A DNA stretch of 64,000 nucleotides, from assembly GCA_023389055.1 (NCBI GenBank), contig JAEWFA010000008.1, positions 58,987 to 122,986 of the forward strand, given 5' to 3'. Below are positions 8,672 through 18,128 of the stretch, piece after piece (within the stretch, counting starts at the first letter, position 1; every line of letters begins with the position of its first letter). Both the position numbers and the translations under genes were made by a program. Below the pieces are notes generated by a model. It was not told where the DNA came from. It made no database searches and saw only the letters and a program-made list of their open reading frames with translations. The stretch is from Pseudomonadota bacterium (lineage in GTDB: Bacteria; Pseudomonadota; Gammaproteobacteria; Burkholderiales; Burkholderiaceae_E).

Positions 8672-9417
8672 GACCCAATCGCTTCCTTCGGATAATTGAT
8701 CAGCACAGCGCGGTGTTTGCCGTGGAACACGAAAAGGCTCCCCGCCGCCACGGCGGAAGCGCCGCCCTCACGGATCGCCTCCGAGAGGTGTTCGAGCTTC
8801 CCCGCTCCACCGCATGCCACGACCGGCACCGTCACCCGTGTAGCAACTTGCCGGATGAGGGCGAGATCGTAGCCGCTCATCGTGCCGTCGCGGTCGACGC
8901 TGTTCAGGAAGATCTCCCCCGCTCCCGCCGCAACGAGGCGAGCAAGGTGCTCGTCGAGCCCGACCTTCGCCTCCACAGTGCCCGATTTCACCACCACACG
9001 GTATCCGCCGAGCATCGTGCGCTTCACATCCACGGCGCCCACGATCGCTTGCGAGCCGAAGACCGCGGCGGCCTCCGAAAGGACCGACGTCGATTCGACC
9101 GCCGCGGAGTTGACCACCACCTTCTCCACCCCGGAACGGATCAGGCGCCGTATCTGCTCGAGGGTGCGCACGCCGCCGCCGTAGGCAAGCGGCATAAAGG
9201 CTTCCCCGGCGATCTCGGCGACGAGCTCGTAGTTAGGTTCGCGCCCCTCCCGGGATGCATCGATGTCGAGGACCACTATCTCGTCGGCTTCCTTCTCGCT
9301 GAAGATCCGGACCGCGTTCACCGGATCCCCGACGTAGACGGGATCGCGAAACCTGCGCGTCTTGACCAGGCCGTTTCCCCGAAGCAGCAGGCAGGGAATT
9401 ACCCGCGGTCGGTACAT
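8668..9417 (-). CDS. hisF2: HisF-like cyclase subunit of sugar amidotransferase (HisF2)
   Basis: A 249-residue (beta-alpha)8 barrel of the HisF family: RVIPCLLLRGNGLVKTRRF at the N-terminus, DIDAS, AYGGGVRT and VVACGGAGK phosphate-binding loops. A histidine-pathway HisF would start with a different motif and lie in a his operon. Here the neighbours are HisH2 (abutting, no gap) and WbpG, the known partner set for aminating a surface sugar. Its likely role is to channel ammonia from HisH2 to WbpG. It overlaps the wzy start by 4 bases. Confidence 0.92.
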   Translation of the reverse strand: MYRPRVIPCLLLRGNGLVKTRRFRDPVYVGDPVNAVRIFSEKEADEIVVLDIDASREGREPNYELVAEIAGEAFMPLAYGGGVRTLEQIRRLIRSGVEKVVVNSAAVESTSVLSEAAAVFGSQAIVGAVDVKRTMLGGYRVVVKSGTVEAKVGLDEHLARLVAAGAGEIFLNSVDRDGTMSGYDLALIRQVATRVTVPVVACGGAGKLEHLSEAIREGGASAVAAGSLFVFHGKHRAVLINYPKEAIGS

Positions 9418-10029
9418 TCAACGGGACTCCGCAAAAGCCTGGAGCATCTTCTTGCCGAAGCGATGGCTTTTCTCGGGGTGGAACTGCACGCCCGCGATGT
9501 TCGCGCGCGCCACGCCGGCCGCGAATCGCACGCCGTAATCGGCCCACAGGAGAACGTCAGCCGGATCCTGCGGCTCCATGAAATAGCTGTGCACGAAATA
9601 GAAGCGCGCTCCTTTCTCGATTCCGCTCGACAGCGCATGCAAGGGTTGCGCCGGTGTCACCTCGTTCCATCCCATGTGCGGGACGCGCAGATCGGCCCGG
9701 ATCGGAAAGCGCCGCACGCGCATCGCAAGCCAGCCCAGGCCCGGCTCCCTTCCTTCCTCGCTCCCCATTCCGAGCATCTGTGCGCCGACGCAGATCCCCA
9801 GCAACGGGACGCGCTGCTCGAGCACCTTGCGCTCGAGCACCGTCATCAAGCCGCTCGCCCGCAGACTCGACACGCATGCATCGAAGGCGCCATTCCCGGG
9901 AAGGATGATGCGGTCCGCCTGCTCGACGCGCTCGGCATTCGCCGTGATCTCGCACGCATGCCCAAGCCGCTGGAGCATGTTTGCGATCGCAGCGAGGTTC
10001 CCGATATCGTAGTCGACGATTGCGATCAT
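9418..10029 (-). CDS. hisH2: HisH-like glutamine amidotransferase subunit (HisH2)
   Basis: A 203-residue class I glutamine amidotransferase. The nucleophile elbow is GICVGAQMLG (Cys near residue 80), and the catalytic His-Glu pair lies in GVQFHPEKS near the C-terminus. The N-terminal IAIVDYDIGNL is the HisH signature. It directly precedes hisF2 with no intergenic bases, so the two proteins should form a glutaminase-barrel complex that feeds ammonia to WbpG. The start overlaps the wzx stop (ATGA). Confidence 0.93.
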   Translation of the reverse strand: MIAIVDYDIGNLAAIANMLQRLGHACEITANAERVEQADRIILPGNGAFDACVSSLRASGLMTVLERKVLEQRVPLLGICVGAQMLGMGSEEGREPGLGWLAMRVRRFPIRADLRVPHMGWNEVTPAQPLHALSSGIEKGARFYFVHSYFMEPQDPADVLLWADYGVRFAAGVARANIAGVQFHPEKSHRFGKKMLQAFAESR

Positions 10030-11270
10030 CGGACCCCTCCACGGCTGAACCTATACGACATTGCCAGGTAGGCGACGTAAAGAATGCTGTAGCCGGCGCT
10101 GTACGCAAGGATCGCCACCGACGAACGATCTGGAAGATAGAGCGTGGCGAGTGTCATCGCGAGCAGGCAGACCTGCCATGCCAAGTCCAGGTGCTGCTTG
10201 CCGGCGACATAGCTCATGTAGCTGAGCGGGCTTGAGACGAAGCGAAGCGCAAACATCGGCATCAACCAGATCGCCATCGTTCCCGCCGTGCGCCAACGTT
10301 CTCCGAACGCGAGCGCGAAAAGCGCTTCGCTCGCGATCATCACGACGAAGCTCACCGCCACGGAAAGCGCGACGAGCACGCGGAATGTCTGGACGTACTC
10401 GGCGCGACATTCGCCTCGTTCACGGTAGCTGTTCGACGCCTCCCGCTTGAAGACATCCAGCACGGCTTTACCGAGCAGCGCGGTCGGCGCGCCAAGAGTG
10501 CGAAAGGCGAGCGCCAGCAGTCCGGCGACGTCCGCGCCGAAGCGCGCCGCGATGATCAGCACAGGAAGCTGCGCTGCCGCTGCATTGATCGCGTCGGCGG
10601 GCAACGACAGCAGCGGGAAGCGCCGATGTCGACTCCAGATTTCGAGCACCAGATTTGGGATGCGAGTACGGGGCCGACGCAGCGGAAGCAGTCGCGTGGC
10701 GACACCGAATGCGAGCAGAAGGCCCAGCGACTGCGCGGCGGCCAATGCGTCGGCGCTCGCGAACACCAAGCCGGCGGCGATCTGCAACGAAGTCACGAAA
10801 GTCGCTTCCGCGATCCGCATCCACGAGAGTTCACGGTAGATCCCTTCGGCCGCCGCCCAGGACTGCCACGTTTGCTGCAAAGCAACCAGCGCGGCCGCTG
10901 GCAAGAACAACACCAAGAGAGAATGGGGAACGTTCTCGACGAAGTGAGGGGCCAGCAGCAGCGTCATTGCCAACAATACGGCCAGTCCGAGCGCTGAAAG
11001 CGCTACGGTGGCGACTGTCGACGCCACCGCCCGACGACGGGGTTCGCCGTCGGGTTCGAGAGCGAGCGCGGCCTCCAGGCGTCCCGTGAGCGCCACCGAA
11101 GCCAGGAGGACCATTCCGAGCCAAGCGGAAAACCGACCGAAGTCCCCGGGGGCGTACAGGCGCGCAATGACCAGCGACCCTGCGATCGGTATCGCCTGCG
11201 CCAGCGCCGTACCTGTGAGGACCGACCCCACGCTGCGCCAGAACCCGGCGGTCGAGGCGAAAGCCGTCAT
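10026..11270 (-). CDS. wzx: Wzx-type oligosaccharide flippase
   Basis: A 414-residue polytopic membrane protein with about twelve predicted helices. The N-terminal segment GTALAQAIPIAGSLVIARLY followed by YAPGDFGRFSAW is the usual start of polysaccharide transporters of the MOP superfamily. It would flip the undecaprenyl-linked repeat unit to the periplasm. Arg-rich cytoplasmic loops (LLPLRRPRTR) fit the positive-inside rule. It overlaps both the wzz gene upstream and hisH2 downstream by 4 bases. Confidence 0.88.
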   Translation of the reverse strand: MTAFASTAGFWRSVGSVLTGTALAQAIPIAGSLVIARLYAPGDFGRFSAWLGMVLLASVALTGRLEAALALEPDGEPRRRAVASTVATVALSALGLAVLLAMTLLLAPHFVENVPHSLLVLFLPAAALVALQQTWQSWAAAEGIYRELSWMRIAEATFVTSLQIAAGLVFASADALAAAQSLGLLLAFGVATRLLPLRRPRTRIPNLVLEIWSRHRRFPLLSLPADAINAAAAQLPVLIIAARFGADVAGLLALAFRTLGAPTALLGKAVLDVFKREASNSYRERGECRAEYVQTFRVLVALSVAVSFVVMIASEALFALAFGERWRTAGTMAIWLMPMFALRFVSSPLSYMSYVAGKQHLDLAWQVCLLAMTLATLYLPDRSSVAILAYSAGYSILYVAYLAMSYRFSRGGVR

Positions 11271-12097
11271 CGAGTTGCCACGCTCTCCACGTAGGCCAGG
11301 AACTCGAGGAAGAAGGCGAACAGAACACCCACAACAAGCCCGACGACAAGTGCGAACGTAAAAGCAGCGGCCACTCGCGGCTTCGAAGAATGGGCCGGTG
11401 CAGCGATCTCGTTCAGCAACCGCGTCGGACGCGACTGAGGCTCGGCAAGCTGCTGGACCAGGTGAGGGCGCTGCGCCTCCAGCTCGCTCAGCGAAGTGAG
11501 CACCCGTCCGCGCTCGAGCATCAACAGTGAGGCCTGAACAGGATCGCGCTCTTTCATGGACTCGAGCAGACCGGTCGTCTCCTGCAGGTGCAGTCGGAAC
11601 GCACCACGTTGGTCGTCCAACTGCCGGAGCCGCTCAGTGAGTGCTCCTACGTTCTTTTCGTAGATGTTTCGGTGAGCGTTCGAAACCTCGCGATAGATTG
11701 TTTCGAGCAGGTCGGCCGGTTCGTCGCGGTCATCACCCTCCGCAATCAGTTCGATCACCGCGCTCGTTCCCTTTTGCGCGGACGCCTGGGCAAGGTAAGG
11801 GCGAGGACGCGGCGAAGCGTCCGGGGCAATTGACCCATAGCGTGCAAGGAGGCGAGTCGCGAGCACCTCGGTCGACTCAAAAGCCATGGGCTGGTCGTTC
11901 GCAAGGATCTGCCCCACCTCTATCCTCGCGCGCGACTCGAAGACCGGCGCCTTCAGCAAGACATAGCCGCTAGCCAAGGCTACAGCCACCAGAACAATGC
12001 CCAAGATCAAGTAGCGACGGCGTGCAACGATGTTCCAGATCTCGATGAGATCGATCTGACTCTCCACCGTGCTCCTGTCGGAAGTGACGGCCGGCAT
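11267..12097 (-). CDS. Wzz-type chain-length determinant
   Basis: A 276-residue inner-membrane protein with the two-helix Wzz plan. The N-terminal part IDLIEIWNIVARRRYLILGI leads into TM1 (about residues 30-48), a periplasmic coiled-coil domain follows with VNAHRN-like and LTERLRQLDDQRG segments, and TM2 is near the C-terminus (FALVVGLVVGVLFAFFLEF). It should set the modal length of the Wzy polymer. I chose the ATG at 12097; a second ATG at 12124 would add nine residues. Neither has a clear Shine-Dalgarno. There is no tyrosine-kinase domain, unlike exopolysaccharide Wzc proteins. Confidence 0.85.
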   Translation of the reverse strand: MPAVTSDRSTVESQIDLIEIWNIVARRRYLILGIVLVAVALASGYVLLKAPVFESRARIEVGQILANDQPMAFESTEVLATRLLARYGSIAPDASPRPRPYLAQASAQKGTSAVIELIAEGDDRDEPADLLETIYREVSNAHRNIYEKNVGALTERLRQLDDQRGAFRLHLQETTGLLESMKERDPVQASLLMLERGRVLTSLSELEAQRPHLVQQLAEPQSRPTRLLNEIAAPAHSSKPRVAAAFTFALVVGLVVGVLFAFFLEFLAYVESVATR

Positions 12098-12306
12098 AGG
12101 CAACCCGCAAATGCAAAGCGGCATTGTCGCACTGCGCTGCACAAACACCCTGCGGCAACCCGCGGCGTCAAAGCTTCCCGCGCACCGCCCGAGCAAACCC
12201 GGTCGAAGGCCTCGCGCCGGAGAACGTTGCACTCACCAGGTCGCGGCGAGGTCCCGACGATCACCCGAGGAGCGACAAAAATGGGCTAAAAGAACCCAGA
12301 AGTCAG

Positions 12307-13494
12307 TCACTGGATTCCCAATTTCGCGACCAGCAGATCCGCCTTGAAGTTCCTTGTGGTGATGATCGACGGGTCCTTGAGCGCTACGAGCAAATTTCCA
12401 GAAGGTGACTTGAAAACAAACGGGAAACCGAAACTGCCATTCTGTATGAGGACCGACCTTGCCCTGTTGCGCAATGACAGATAGGTAAAACCGCCCTCGG
12501 GCGGCGAGAAAATAACGCCATCTGACTCAGCAAGGAGAGCGGCGCCGCCCGGGTAAGTGTGAACTGCCACAGCACCTATTCTATGTGTTTCCGTTCGATT
12601 TCTTGATACGTCAATGTAGGCCACAGCGCTGCTGGCTTCGGTATCGCCTTCCTTGCCGATGCTGTACGAAAGCATTAACGTCGCGTCATCTTTCCACTCC
12701 ATTTCGTACGGCACAAAGCTGCCGGACCGAACATCGAGAATCGTGTTGATTTTCGCGGCCGTGGCAAAACCATCGCTCGAAACAAGTACCCAAAGGCCTC
12801 GGTTTCGCTTGAGTATGTGAGAGTAGATCGAGTAGCACAGCGCGCAGCGTCCGCTACCAGACACAGCTACTGGCGTTGAATATGGAAATTGACCGGGCCC
12901 GAAATCCAGCAGAACGATGGGTTCGGTCCACGACGTTCCGCCGTCCAGGGATCTGCGATGAACGGTAGTACGCCATTCCGCGGCATCTTGCCCTCGATGC
13001 TGCAGGGTATATTGCAGCCCGATTGTGCCATCGTTGAGAGTGAACGCAGCCGGGTACGTGGCGCGGCCGCGATCAAGTATCATCGGCGAATCCCAGCTCT
13101 CGATCGAGCCGGGATATTTCGACCGGATGGAATACAGTTGCGAAGCATGGTTGCTGAAAAAAACCAGAATGTGTCCCGCAAACTCCCCCTTTGAGAGCCT
13201 GATAATTGAGGGGGCACTGTGATCGCTTATTTCATCGAAATAGTGCAGTTTGGCAGTGTGGCCAACCTGAAGGTTTCTCGTCAGATGAGTTACACATACG
13301 TCGCCCGCTGGCGTGGTATAGGCGATGATGAAGCCGCTCTCGATTTCGATCATCGAGGGGCGGTTGTACCAGAGCGTGTAGGCACCGGGGATTACGATCG
13401 TCTTGCCGGACATTGTTCCAGCAAGCGCGCCACCGGGGACGGGCGAGACTCCTGCTAACGCTCCACACGCAATCAGAAAATTCCGACGTTGCAC
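12307..13494 (-). CDS. predicted exported beta-propeller (BNR/sialidase-like fold) protein with Tat-type signal
   Basis: A 395-residue protein of unknown function. The N-terminus MQRRNFLIACGALAG has a twin-arginine RRNFL motif, a hydrophobic stretch and a possible cleavage after ALA near residue 25. An Asp-box, SLDGGTSW, lies near residue 184, and the repeated hydrophobic strands resemble the BNR repeats of sialidases and glycan-binding propellers. It could trim, bind or modify the surface polymer, but no catalytic set is visible. The gene is visibly richer in A+T than its neighbours and has different codon choice, which suggests acquisition from another genome. Gaps of 68 and about 200 bases set it apart from the coupled genes around it. 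Confidence 0.65.
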   Translation of the reverse strand: MQRRNFLIACGALAGVSPVPGGALAGTMSGKTIVIPGAYTLWYNRPSMIEIESGFIIAYTTPAGDVCVTHLTRNLQVGHTAKLHYFDEISDHSAPSIIRLSKGEFAGHILVFFSNHASQLYSIRSKYPGSIESWDSPMILDRGRATYPAAFTLNDGTIGLQYTLQHRGQDAAEWRTTVHRRSLDGGTSWTEPIVLLDFGPGQFPYSTPVAVSGSGRCALCYSIYSHILKRNRGLWVLVSSDGFATAAKINTILDVRSGSFVPYEMEWKDDATLMLSYSIGKEGDTEASSAVAYIDVSRNRTETHRIGAVAVHTYPGGAALLAESDGVIFSPPEGGFTYLSLRNRARSVLIQNGSFGFPFVFKSPSGNLLVALKDPSIITTRNFKADLLVAKLGIQ

Positions 13495-13562
13495 CTCTAT
13501 TTGTCCTCACGCGCACGACTCGAAATGCATAGAGCGACGCTTGAACCGTCAAGTTCAGCAGT

Positions 13563-15605
13563 TCACCTGACGTACGAGCCGATTCGCGGCCGCATCGAAG
13601 GAAAGGCAAGCGCCCCGGGTCGAGGATCAAGCGATTCGAGAATGATCGGTGCAACGCGATACGAACCCAGCACACTCAGATGATTGTCGTCTGCGTAGAG
13701 CAACCCGTCGGGGTCTACGCCCCTGCAAGAATCAGCCGCGCAAAGAGCGGGCGCTGGATCCACTACGCGGAGAAAGCCGGTCTCGGTGCTCAAGTCACGC
13801 ACGAGCGCTCGATACTCGCGCATGCGGTCAACAACGACGGCCTGGTCGACTGAGCAACCGCGACGCGTAGAGACCAGCACGAGAGGTCTCGCCAGGCAGT
13901 CTCTTGCCGGCACGCCCAACTCGGGCACCTGGAGCACGTAGGCGACGACTTTCCCCCCCGCGTGCAACCGTCGGGCTGTCGCGCCGAGCCCCTCGATAAA
14001 TGCTCGAGCCGGCGACAACCGCCCGTCACGTGAAGCGATCGGAGGATAGTTGTAGTGCGCTTCGACGGGTCCGAACCCGGTTCCATCGATGTATTGTGGG
14101 CCTCGTGAAGCGATGACGACGGCCTCGACGTTCGGTTGCCGCTCGACCGCACTCAAGATCCTCTCGATGAGGGTCGCGCACGTCTCCCTTTCCCGCTCGT
14201 TTCGTCCCGTCACAGCGCCTTCAAAGGGCGGGCACCCCGAGTTTGCCAGCAAGAGCGTCGAGCGTCCGCTGCGCGCGGCCAAATCGGCAATGCCCGGAAA
14301 GAGCACGTGCGCGTGCGAGTCGCCGATGAGGGCGATCGTTCTCCCGCCGGATGGGGCGAAACGGCAATAGACCGGCGCATGTCCGGCGGCGAAGAGTCTG
14401 GTGCACGCCTCATCCTGCCGGGGCTCGCGCTGCATCATTGCTTCGGCATTCATTGCGTACCGCACGGCAGGCCGCTGCGGCAAGCCGTCGCCAACCGCGA
14501 TCGCCCGTGATCCCAAGGCGAGAAGACACATCGCCGCCGTGAGCGAGGCAACGCCCCTGTGCGCCCGGACGCCAAAGCGCACCGGGCGTTCGACGAACCG
14601 AAATGTCGCCCATGCAAGTACGAACGAGAGAGTTACCGCTGCCCAAAGCAGCCAGGAAGGCGGATCTCCGGACTCGGCGATACGCACGTAGGAGAGGAGC
14701 GGCCAGTGCCACAGGTACAACGGGTAGCTGATCAGGCCGACAAAAACGAGAGCCCTGTTCGAAAGGAGCCGATTCACCGCGGAGGCGGGGCCCGCGGCGA
14801 TCATCGCCGCCACGCCTGCCAACGGAATAAGTACGAGCGGGTGCGGATGATTGAGCGAGTCACCCAACGCGAACAACCCCCAGAACAACGCAACGATCCC
14901 GACGATCGACAGCGCGCCCCTGGCGTTCCGGGATCCCAGAATTGACGGAAGAGCGTCAACACCTCTCGAAAAGTGCCACCACGCGAGAGCGCAACCGACG
15001 AGCAACTCCCATGCGCGCGCCAGCGGATGAAAATAGAGCGCATCGGGCCGCCGCTCTGCCAAGAGCACTGCGAAGGTCAGCGAGCATGTGCCAAGTACGA
15101 CGACCGCCACCCCTACGTTGACGCGCAATCGACGCAACGCGATCAATAAGACCGGCCAGAAAAGGTAGAACTGCTCCTCGACTGACAGTGACCAGAGGTG
15201 TAGGAAAGGCTTGGCATGGGAGGCAACGTCGAAGTACCCGGCTTCATCCATCAACCGGAAGTTCAGCAGGAACGCGATTGCGTAGAAGGAGTGCCGCGCT
15301 AGCCTCTCGTACTCGTCCGCGAACAACGCAAAGTAGCCGGCGCCGAGCACAGAGAGAAGCACGATCGCCAGCGCGGGGAACAACCGGCGTACTCTTCGGC
15401 CGTAGAAGGTTACGAACCGGAATCGGCCATCAGCCTGCTCGCGCAGGACGATCATAGAAATGAGGTAGCCCGACAGTAGGAAGAACACATCGACCCCGAG
15501 GAAGCCGCCCGGGAGGAGGTCGGGTGAAACGTGAAACGCGAGCACTGCGAGGACCGCGATCGCTCGCAATCCGTCGATGTCAGCCCGATAGGAACCGGCG
15601 TTCAC
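13563..15605 (-). CDS. acyltransferase 3 / SGNH fusion, O-acetyltransferase of the OafA type
   Basis: A 680-residue inner-membrane enzyme. Residues about 1-370 form the ten-helix acyltransferase-3 domain, with ADIDGLRAIAVLAVLAFHV, GGFLGVDVFFLLSGYLIS and HLWSLSVEEQFYLFWP. Residues about 400-670 form a periplasmic SGNH domain with the nucleophile motif IALIGDSHAHV and a C-terminal Asp/His block ADDNHLSVLGS. Members of this architecture move acetyl or other short acyl groups onto surface glycans. It sits at the head of the minus-strand polysaccharide cluster next to wbpB. The acceptor sugar cannot be deduced. Confidence 0.92.
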   Translation of the reverse strand: MNAGSYRADIDGLRAIAVLAVLAFHVSPDLLPGGFLGVDVFFLLSGYLISMIVLREQADGRFRFVTFYGRRVRRLFPALAIVLLSVLGAGYFALFADEYERLARHSFYAIAFLLNFRLMDEAGYFDVASHAKPFLHLWSLSVEEQFYLFWPVLLIALRRLRVNVGVAVVVLGTCSLTFAVLLAERRPDALYFHPLARAWELLVGCALAWWHFSRGVDALPSILGSRNARGALSIVGIVALFWGLFALGDSLNHPHPLVLIPLAGVAAMIAAGPASAVNRLLSNRALVFVGLISYPLYLWHWPLLSYVRIAESGDPPSWLLWAAVTLSFVLAWATFRFVERPVRFGVRAHRGVASLTAAMCLLALGSRAIAVGDGLPQRPAVRYAMNAEAMMQREPRQDEACTRLFAAGHAPVYCRFAPSGGRTIALIGDSHAHVLFPGIADLAARSGRSTLLLANSGCPPFEGAVTGRNERERETCATLIERILSAVERQPNVEAVVIASRGPQYIDGTGFGPVEAHYNYPPIASRDGRLSPARAFIEGLGATARRLHAGGKVVAYVLQVPELGVPARDCLARPLVLVSTRRGCSVDQAVVVDRMREYRALVRDLSTETGFLRVVDPAPALCAADSCRGVDPDGLLYADDNHLSVLGSYRVAPIILESLDPRPGALAFPSMRPRIGSYVR

Positions 15606-15850
15606 GAGCGGTTACCGTCAATCCACAGGGAATCCGGGGCAGCACCACTGGCTCGGGTGTCAGCCGCTACAATCGAAGCGAAACACCCATTCCTGCCCCG
15701 GCCGCCCGCGAAGCAGGATCACCCGAGCGGCACGACCCGCGGAGTCGCCGTAGTTGCCGCGTCGACAACCCCTTCATCGGCACTCGCTCCCGTTCCACAG
15801 GAAACGGGCAGTAGCGCGACGATCAGCAAGGGCAGTCGGCTCGTCACTTC
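15606..15850. other. intergenic region between wbpB and the acyltransferase gene
   Basis: These 245 bases hold no convincing gene: the open frames are Arg/Ser-rich and lack ribosome-binding sites. It is the largest gap in the minus-strand operon, so a promoter for the acyltransferase and following genes may lie here, but I see no clear -35/-10 pair. Confidence 0.4.
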
Positions 15851-16801
15851 TCAGTTGACCCGGCGGAGGAAGGGGTGCGCGTCGCCGCCGGCGACAACGG
15901 GTCTCTGGGCTCGAATGGCCGCCACCGTCTCGATCGCCGTCCGGTTGTCCTCCAGCCCGAACCCCCGCCCGGCCAGGATCTCCTCGTAACTCCTCACGTG
16001 CAAGTCCGTGAACCCGCCCGAGAATTCGATCTCGTTGCCGTCCACCGTGATCGACCGGTACGTCCGCTGCCCCGCCTCGCGCTGCGCTGACGGTACGTCC
16101 TCTACGTCGATCGAGAGGAACCACCGCACCCGCGCGTTCTCGTATTCGAGGTACCCCGCCGCCTTCGTCTCGGAGGAGTAGTGAACCACGTTCTCCTGCA
16201 ACGCGCCGAAGATGAAGTGCAGCATGTCGAAAAAGTGCACGCCGATGTTCGTCGCGATTCCGCCCGACTTCTTCGAGTCGCCTTTCCACGACTGCAGGTA
16301 CCAGTGCCCGCGCGAAGTAACGTAGGCGAGGTCCACCTCGTGCTTCGTTACCCTGCCTTCGCCTTGAACTCGCTCACGTAGCGCGCGGATCGCCGGGTGC
16401 AGGCGCAACTGCAGGATCGTGTTGACCTTCTGCCCTGTTGCGTGCTCGATTTCGAGCAGGCCGTCGATATTCCAGGGGTTCAGCACCAGCGGCTTCTCGC
16501 AAATAGCGTCGGCTCCCGATCGAAGTGCGAAGCGCACGTGCGAGTCGTGCAGGTAGTTCGGCGAGCAGATCGACACGTAGTGCACGCGACGCTGGTCGTT
16601 GGCACGGTGCAGCTTGTCGATATGGCGGTCGAAGCGCTCGAACTCGGTGAAGAAGTCGGCACCGGGGAAGTAGCTATCAATAATGCCGACCGAATCGCTC
16701 GGATCGAGCGCGGCCACGAGTTCGTTTCCCGTCTCCTTGATCGCATTCATGTGCCGCGGTGCAATGTACCCGGCCGCGCCAATCAGCGCGAAGTGCTTCA
16801 T
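15851..16801 (-). CDS. wbpB: Gfo/Idh/MocA oxidoreductase, UDP-GlcNAc(A) 3-dehydrogenase WbpB/WlbA
   Basis: A 316-residue NAD(P)-dependent dehydrogenase. The Rossmann fold opens with HFALIGAAGYIAPRHMNAIK, and the EKPLVLNPWN motif (residues about 105-114) carries the family's conserved Lys. The region GHWYLQSWKGDSKKSGG and NIGVHFFDML hold substrate-binding Lys and His residues. WbpB oxidises C3 of UDP-N-acetylglucosaminuronate, and WbpE then transaminates it. Its presence, with a WbpE-like fragment and a WbpI-like epimerase, is the strongest evidence that the polymer contains a 2,3-diamino uronic acid. No WbpD acetyltransferase is in the window; it may lie left of base 1. Confidence 0.92.
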   Translation of the reverse strand: MKHFALIGAAGYIAPRHMNAIKETGNELVAALDPSDSVGIIDSYFPGADFFTEFERFDRHIDKLHRANDQRRVHYVSICSPNYLHDSHVRFALRSGADAICEKPLVLNPWNIDGLLEIEHATGQKVNTILQLRLHPAIRALRERVQGEGRVTKHEVDLAYVTSRGHWYLQSWKGDSKKSGGIATNIGVHFFDMLHFIFGALQENVVHYSSETKAAGYLEYENARVRWFLSIDVEDVPSAQREAGQRTYRSITVDGNEIEFSGGFTDLHVRSYEEILAGRGFGLEDNRTAIETVAAIRAQRPVVAGGDAHPFLRRVN

Positions 16802-16881
16802 GTTGCATACCCTTTACGAAGGGCGGAATTATCTCACGCAGGAACAGACCTTCCCCAACGGCGCACGCGCTGCCGAATGAG

Positions 16882-17655
16882 CTACTGCTCCGCAAACGCC
16901 CTCTCGATCACAAAATCCCCCGGTATCGAAGTACTCCCCTCCCTGAACCCCCGCCCCTCGAGCATCCCCTTCAAATCCTTGAGCATCCCCGGACTCCCGC
17001 AGATCATCACCCGATCCACCCCCGGATCCAGCCCCGACACCCCCAGATCCTCGAACAGCTTCCCGCTCTCGATCAACTCGGTGATCCGCCCCATGTGCAC
17101 GAACTCCTCGCGCGTCACGGTCGGGTAGTACCGCAGCTTGCTCGTCACGAGGTCCCCGAGGAACTCGTGCGCCGGCAGATGCTCGATCAGGTAGTCGTGA
17201 TACGCCAGTTCCTCCACCTCGCGCACCCCGTGCACGAGCACGATCTGCTCGAAGCGCTCATACGTTTCCGGATCCCGGATCACGCTCATGAAGGGAGCCA
17301 GCCCCGTTCCCGTCGACAGCAGATACAGCCGCTTGCCCGGAAGCAGATAGTCGATCAGCAGCGTCCCGGTCGGCTTGCGACCGACGATGATCCTGTCGCC
17401 CGGCCGGATGTGCTGCAGCTTCGACGTGAGCGGACCGTCCGGCACCTTGATGCTCAGGAACTCGAGGTGGTTCTCGTAGTTCGGACTCACGATGCTGTAG
17501 GCCCGAAGCAGCTTCTTACCGCCGTCCTCGAGCCCGATCATCGTGAAGTGACCGTTGCTGAAGCGCAGCGCGCGGTCGCGCGTGGTCTTGAAGCTGAACA
17601 GCTTGTCGGTCCAGTGGTGGACGCTGAGGACTTCTTCCTCGTGGAAGGCGCTCAT
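16882..17655 (-). CDS. fpr: ferredoxin/flavodoxin--NADP+ reductase
   Basis: A 257-residue flavoprotein of the bacterial (subclass I) FNR type. FAD-binding RAYSIVSPNYENHLEF lies near residue 52, and the NADP-binding part has LLSTGTGLAPFMSVI, IVLVHGVREVEEL and MICGSPGMLKDLKGML. The C-terminal extension ends FVIERAFAEQ, as in proteobacterial Fpr. It passes electrons between NADPH and ferredoxin or flavodoxin, often under oxidative stress. An in-frame TTG lies two codons upstream, but the ATG at 17655 matches family starts. It is not obviously co-transcribed with the sugar genes. Confidence 0.94.
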   Translation of the reverse strand: MSAFHEEEVLSVHHWTDKLFSFKTTRDRALRFSNGHFTMIGLEDGGKKLLRAYSIVSPNYENHLEFLSIKVPDGPLTSKLQHIRPGDRIIVGRKPTGTLLIDYLLPGKRLYLLSTGTGLAPFMSVIRDPETYERFEQIVLVHGVREVEELAYHDYLIEHLPAHEFLGDLVTSKLRYYPTVTREEFVHMGRITELIESGKLFEDLGVSGLDPGVDRVMICGSPGMLKDLKGMLEGRGFREGSTSIPGDFVIERAFAEQ

Positions 17656-17726
17656 CGGCAATGAAGTGGTTGCGTCATTGGCGGGTAGCAGATGCTACCG
17701 CAGGGGAGCATGCCGGGTAGCTTGCG

Positions 17727-18128
17727 CTATTGGCGCAGGCTCTCGAGGCATTCGCGTGGCGTTCGAACGATCACGCCTTCGCGCTTCGATTCGGGGAAAT
17801 CGCCGATGTTGCCTGTCACGAGCACCGCATCGCCCGCTCGGGCCGCGGCAGGGAAGATCTCGTCGCTCCGGTCGTCCAGGGCCACGGGCCAGGGAAGCGC
17901 TGCCACTTGCAGCGCGATGTCCTCGAGTGCGTCCACGAGAGAATGAACCTGTTCGGACTCGAGACGAAAGCGCGGCCGGAGCAACACTTCGCGATATTCG
18001 CCCGCGATGCGCGGATCCATGATCGATCTCACCTCGCCTGCGAGGACCAGATCGAGCAACTGCCCGGGCGGGCCCATAGGGGTGAGGACACCCGACACCA
18101 CGACGTTGGTGTCGAGTACCAGGCGCAT
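17727..18128 (-). CDS. PIN-domain toxin (COG1569-type)
   Basis: A 133-residue PIN nuclease. The first acidic residue is in LVLDTNVVVSG, with further acids in EYREVLLRP and DAVLVTGNIGDFPE. Toxins of this type cleave RNA and are held inactive by a partner encoded upstream. Its ATG shares one base with the stop of the Phd-like antitoxin gene (18128), the standard translational coupling of TA pairs. All expected catalytic acids appear present, so the toxin is probably functional. Confidence 0.85.
   Translation of the reverse strand: MRLVLDTNVVVSGVLTPMGPPGQLLDLVLAGEVRSIMDPRIAGEYREVLLRPRFRLESEQVHSLVDALEDIALQVAALPWPVALDDRSDEIFPAAARAGDAVLVTGNIGDFPESKREGVIVRTPRECLESLRQ

Noticed and set aside
8668..10029. 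HisF and HisH considered as histidine biosynthesis genes
   Set aside because: No other his gene is present, and both sit in a surface polysaccharide operon with wbpG, the known partner of the duplicate HisHF pair.
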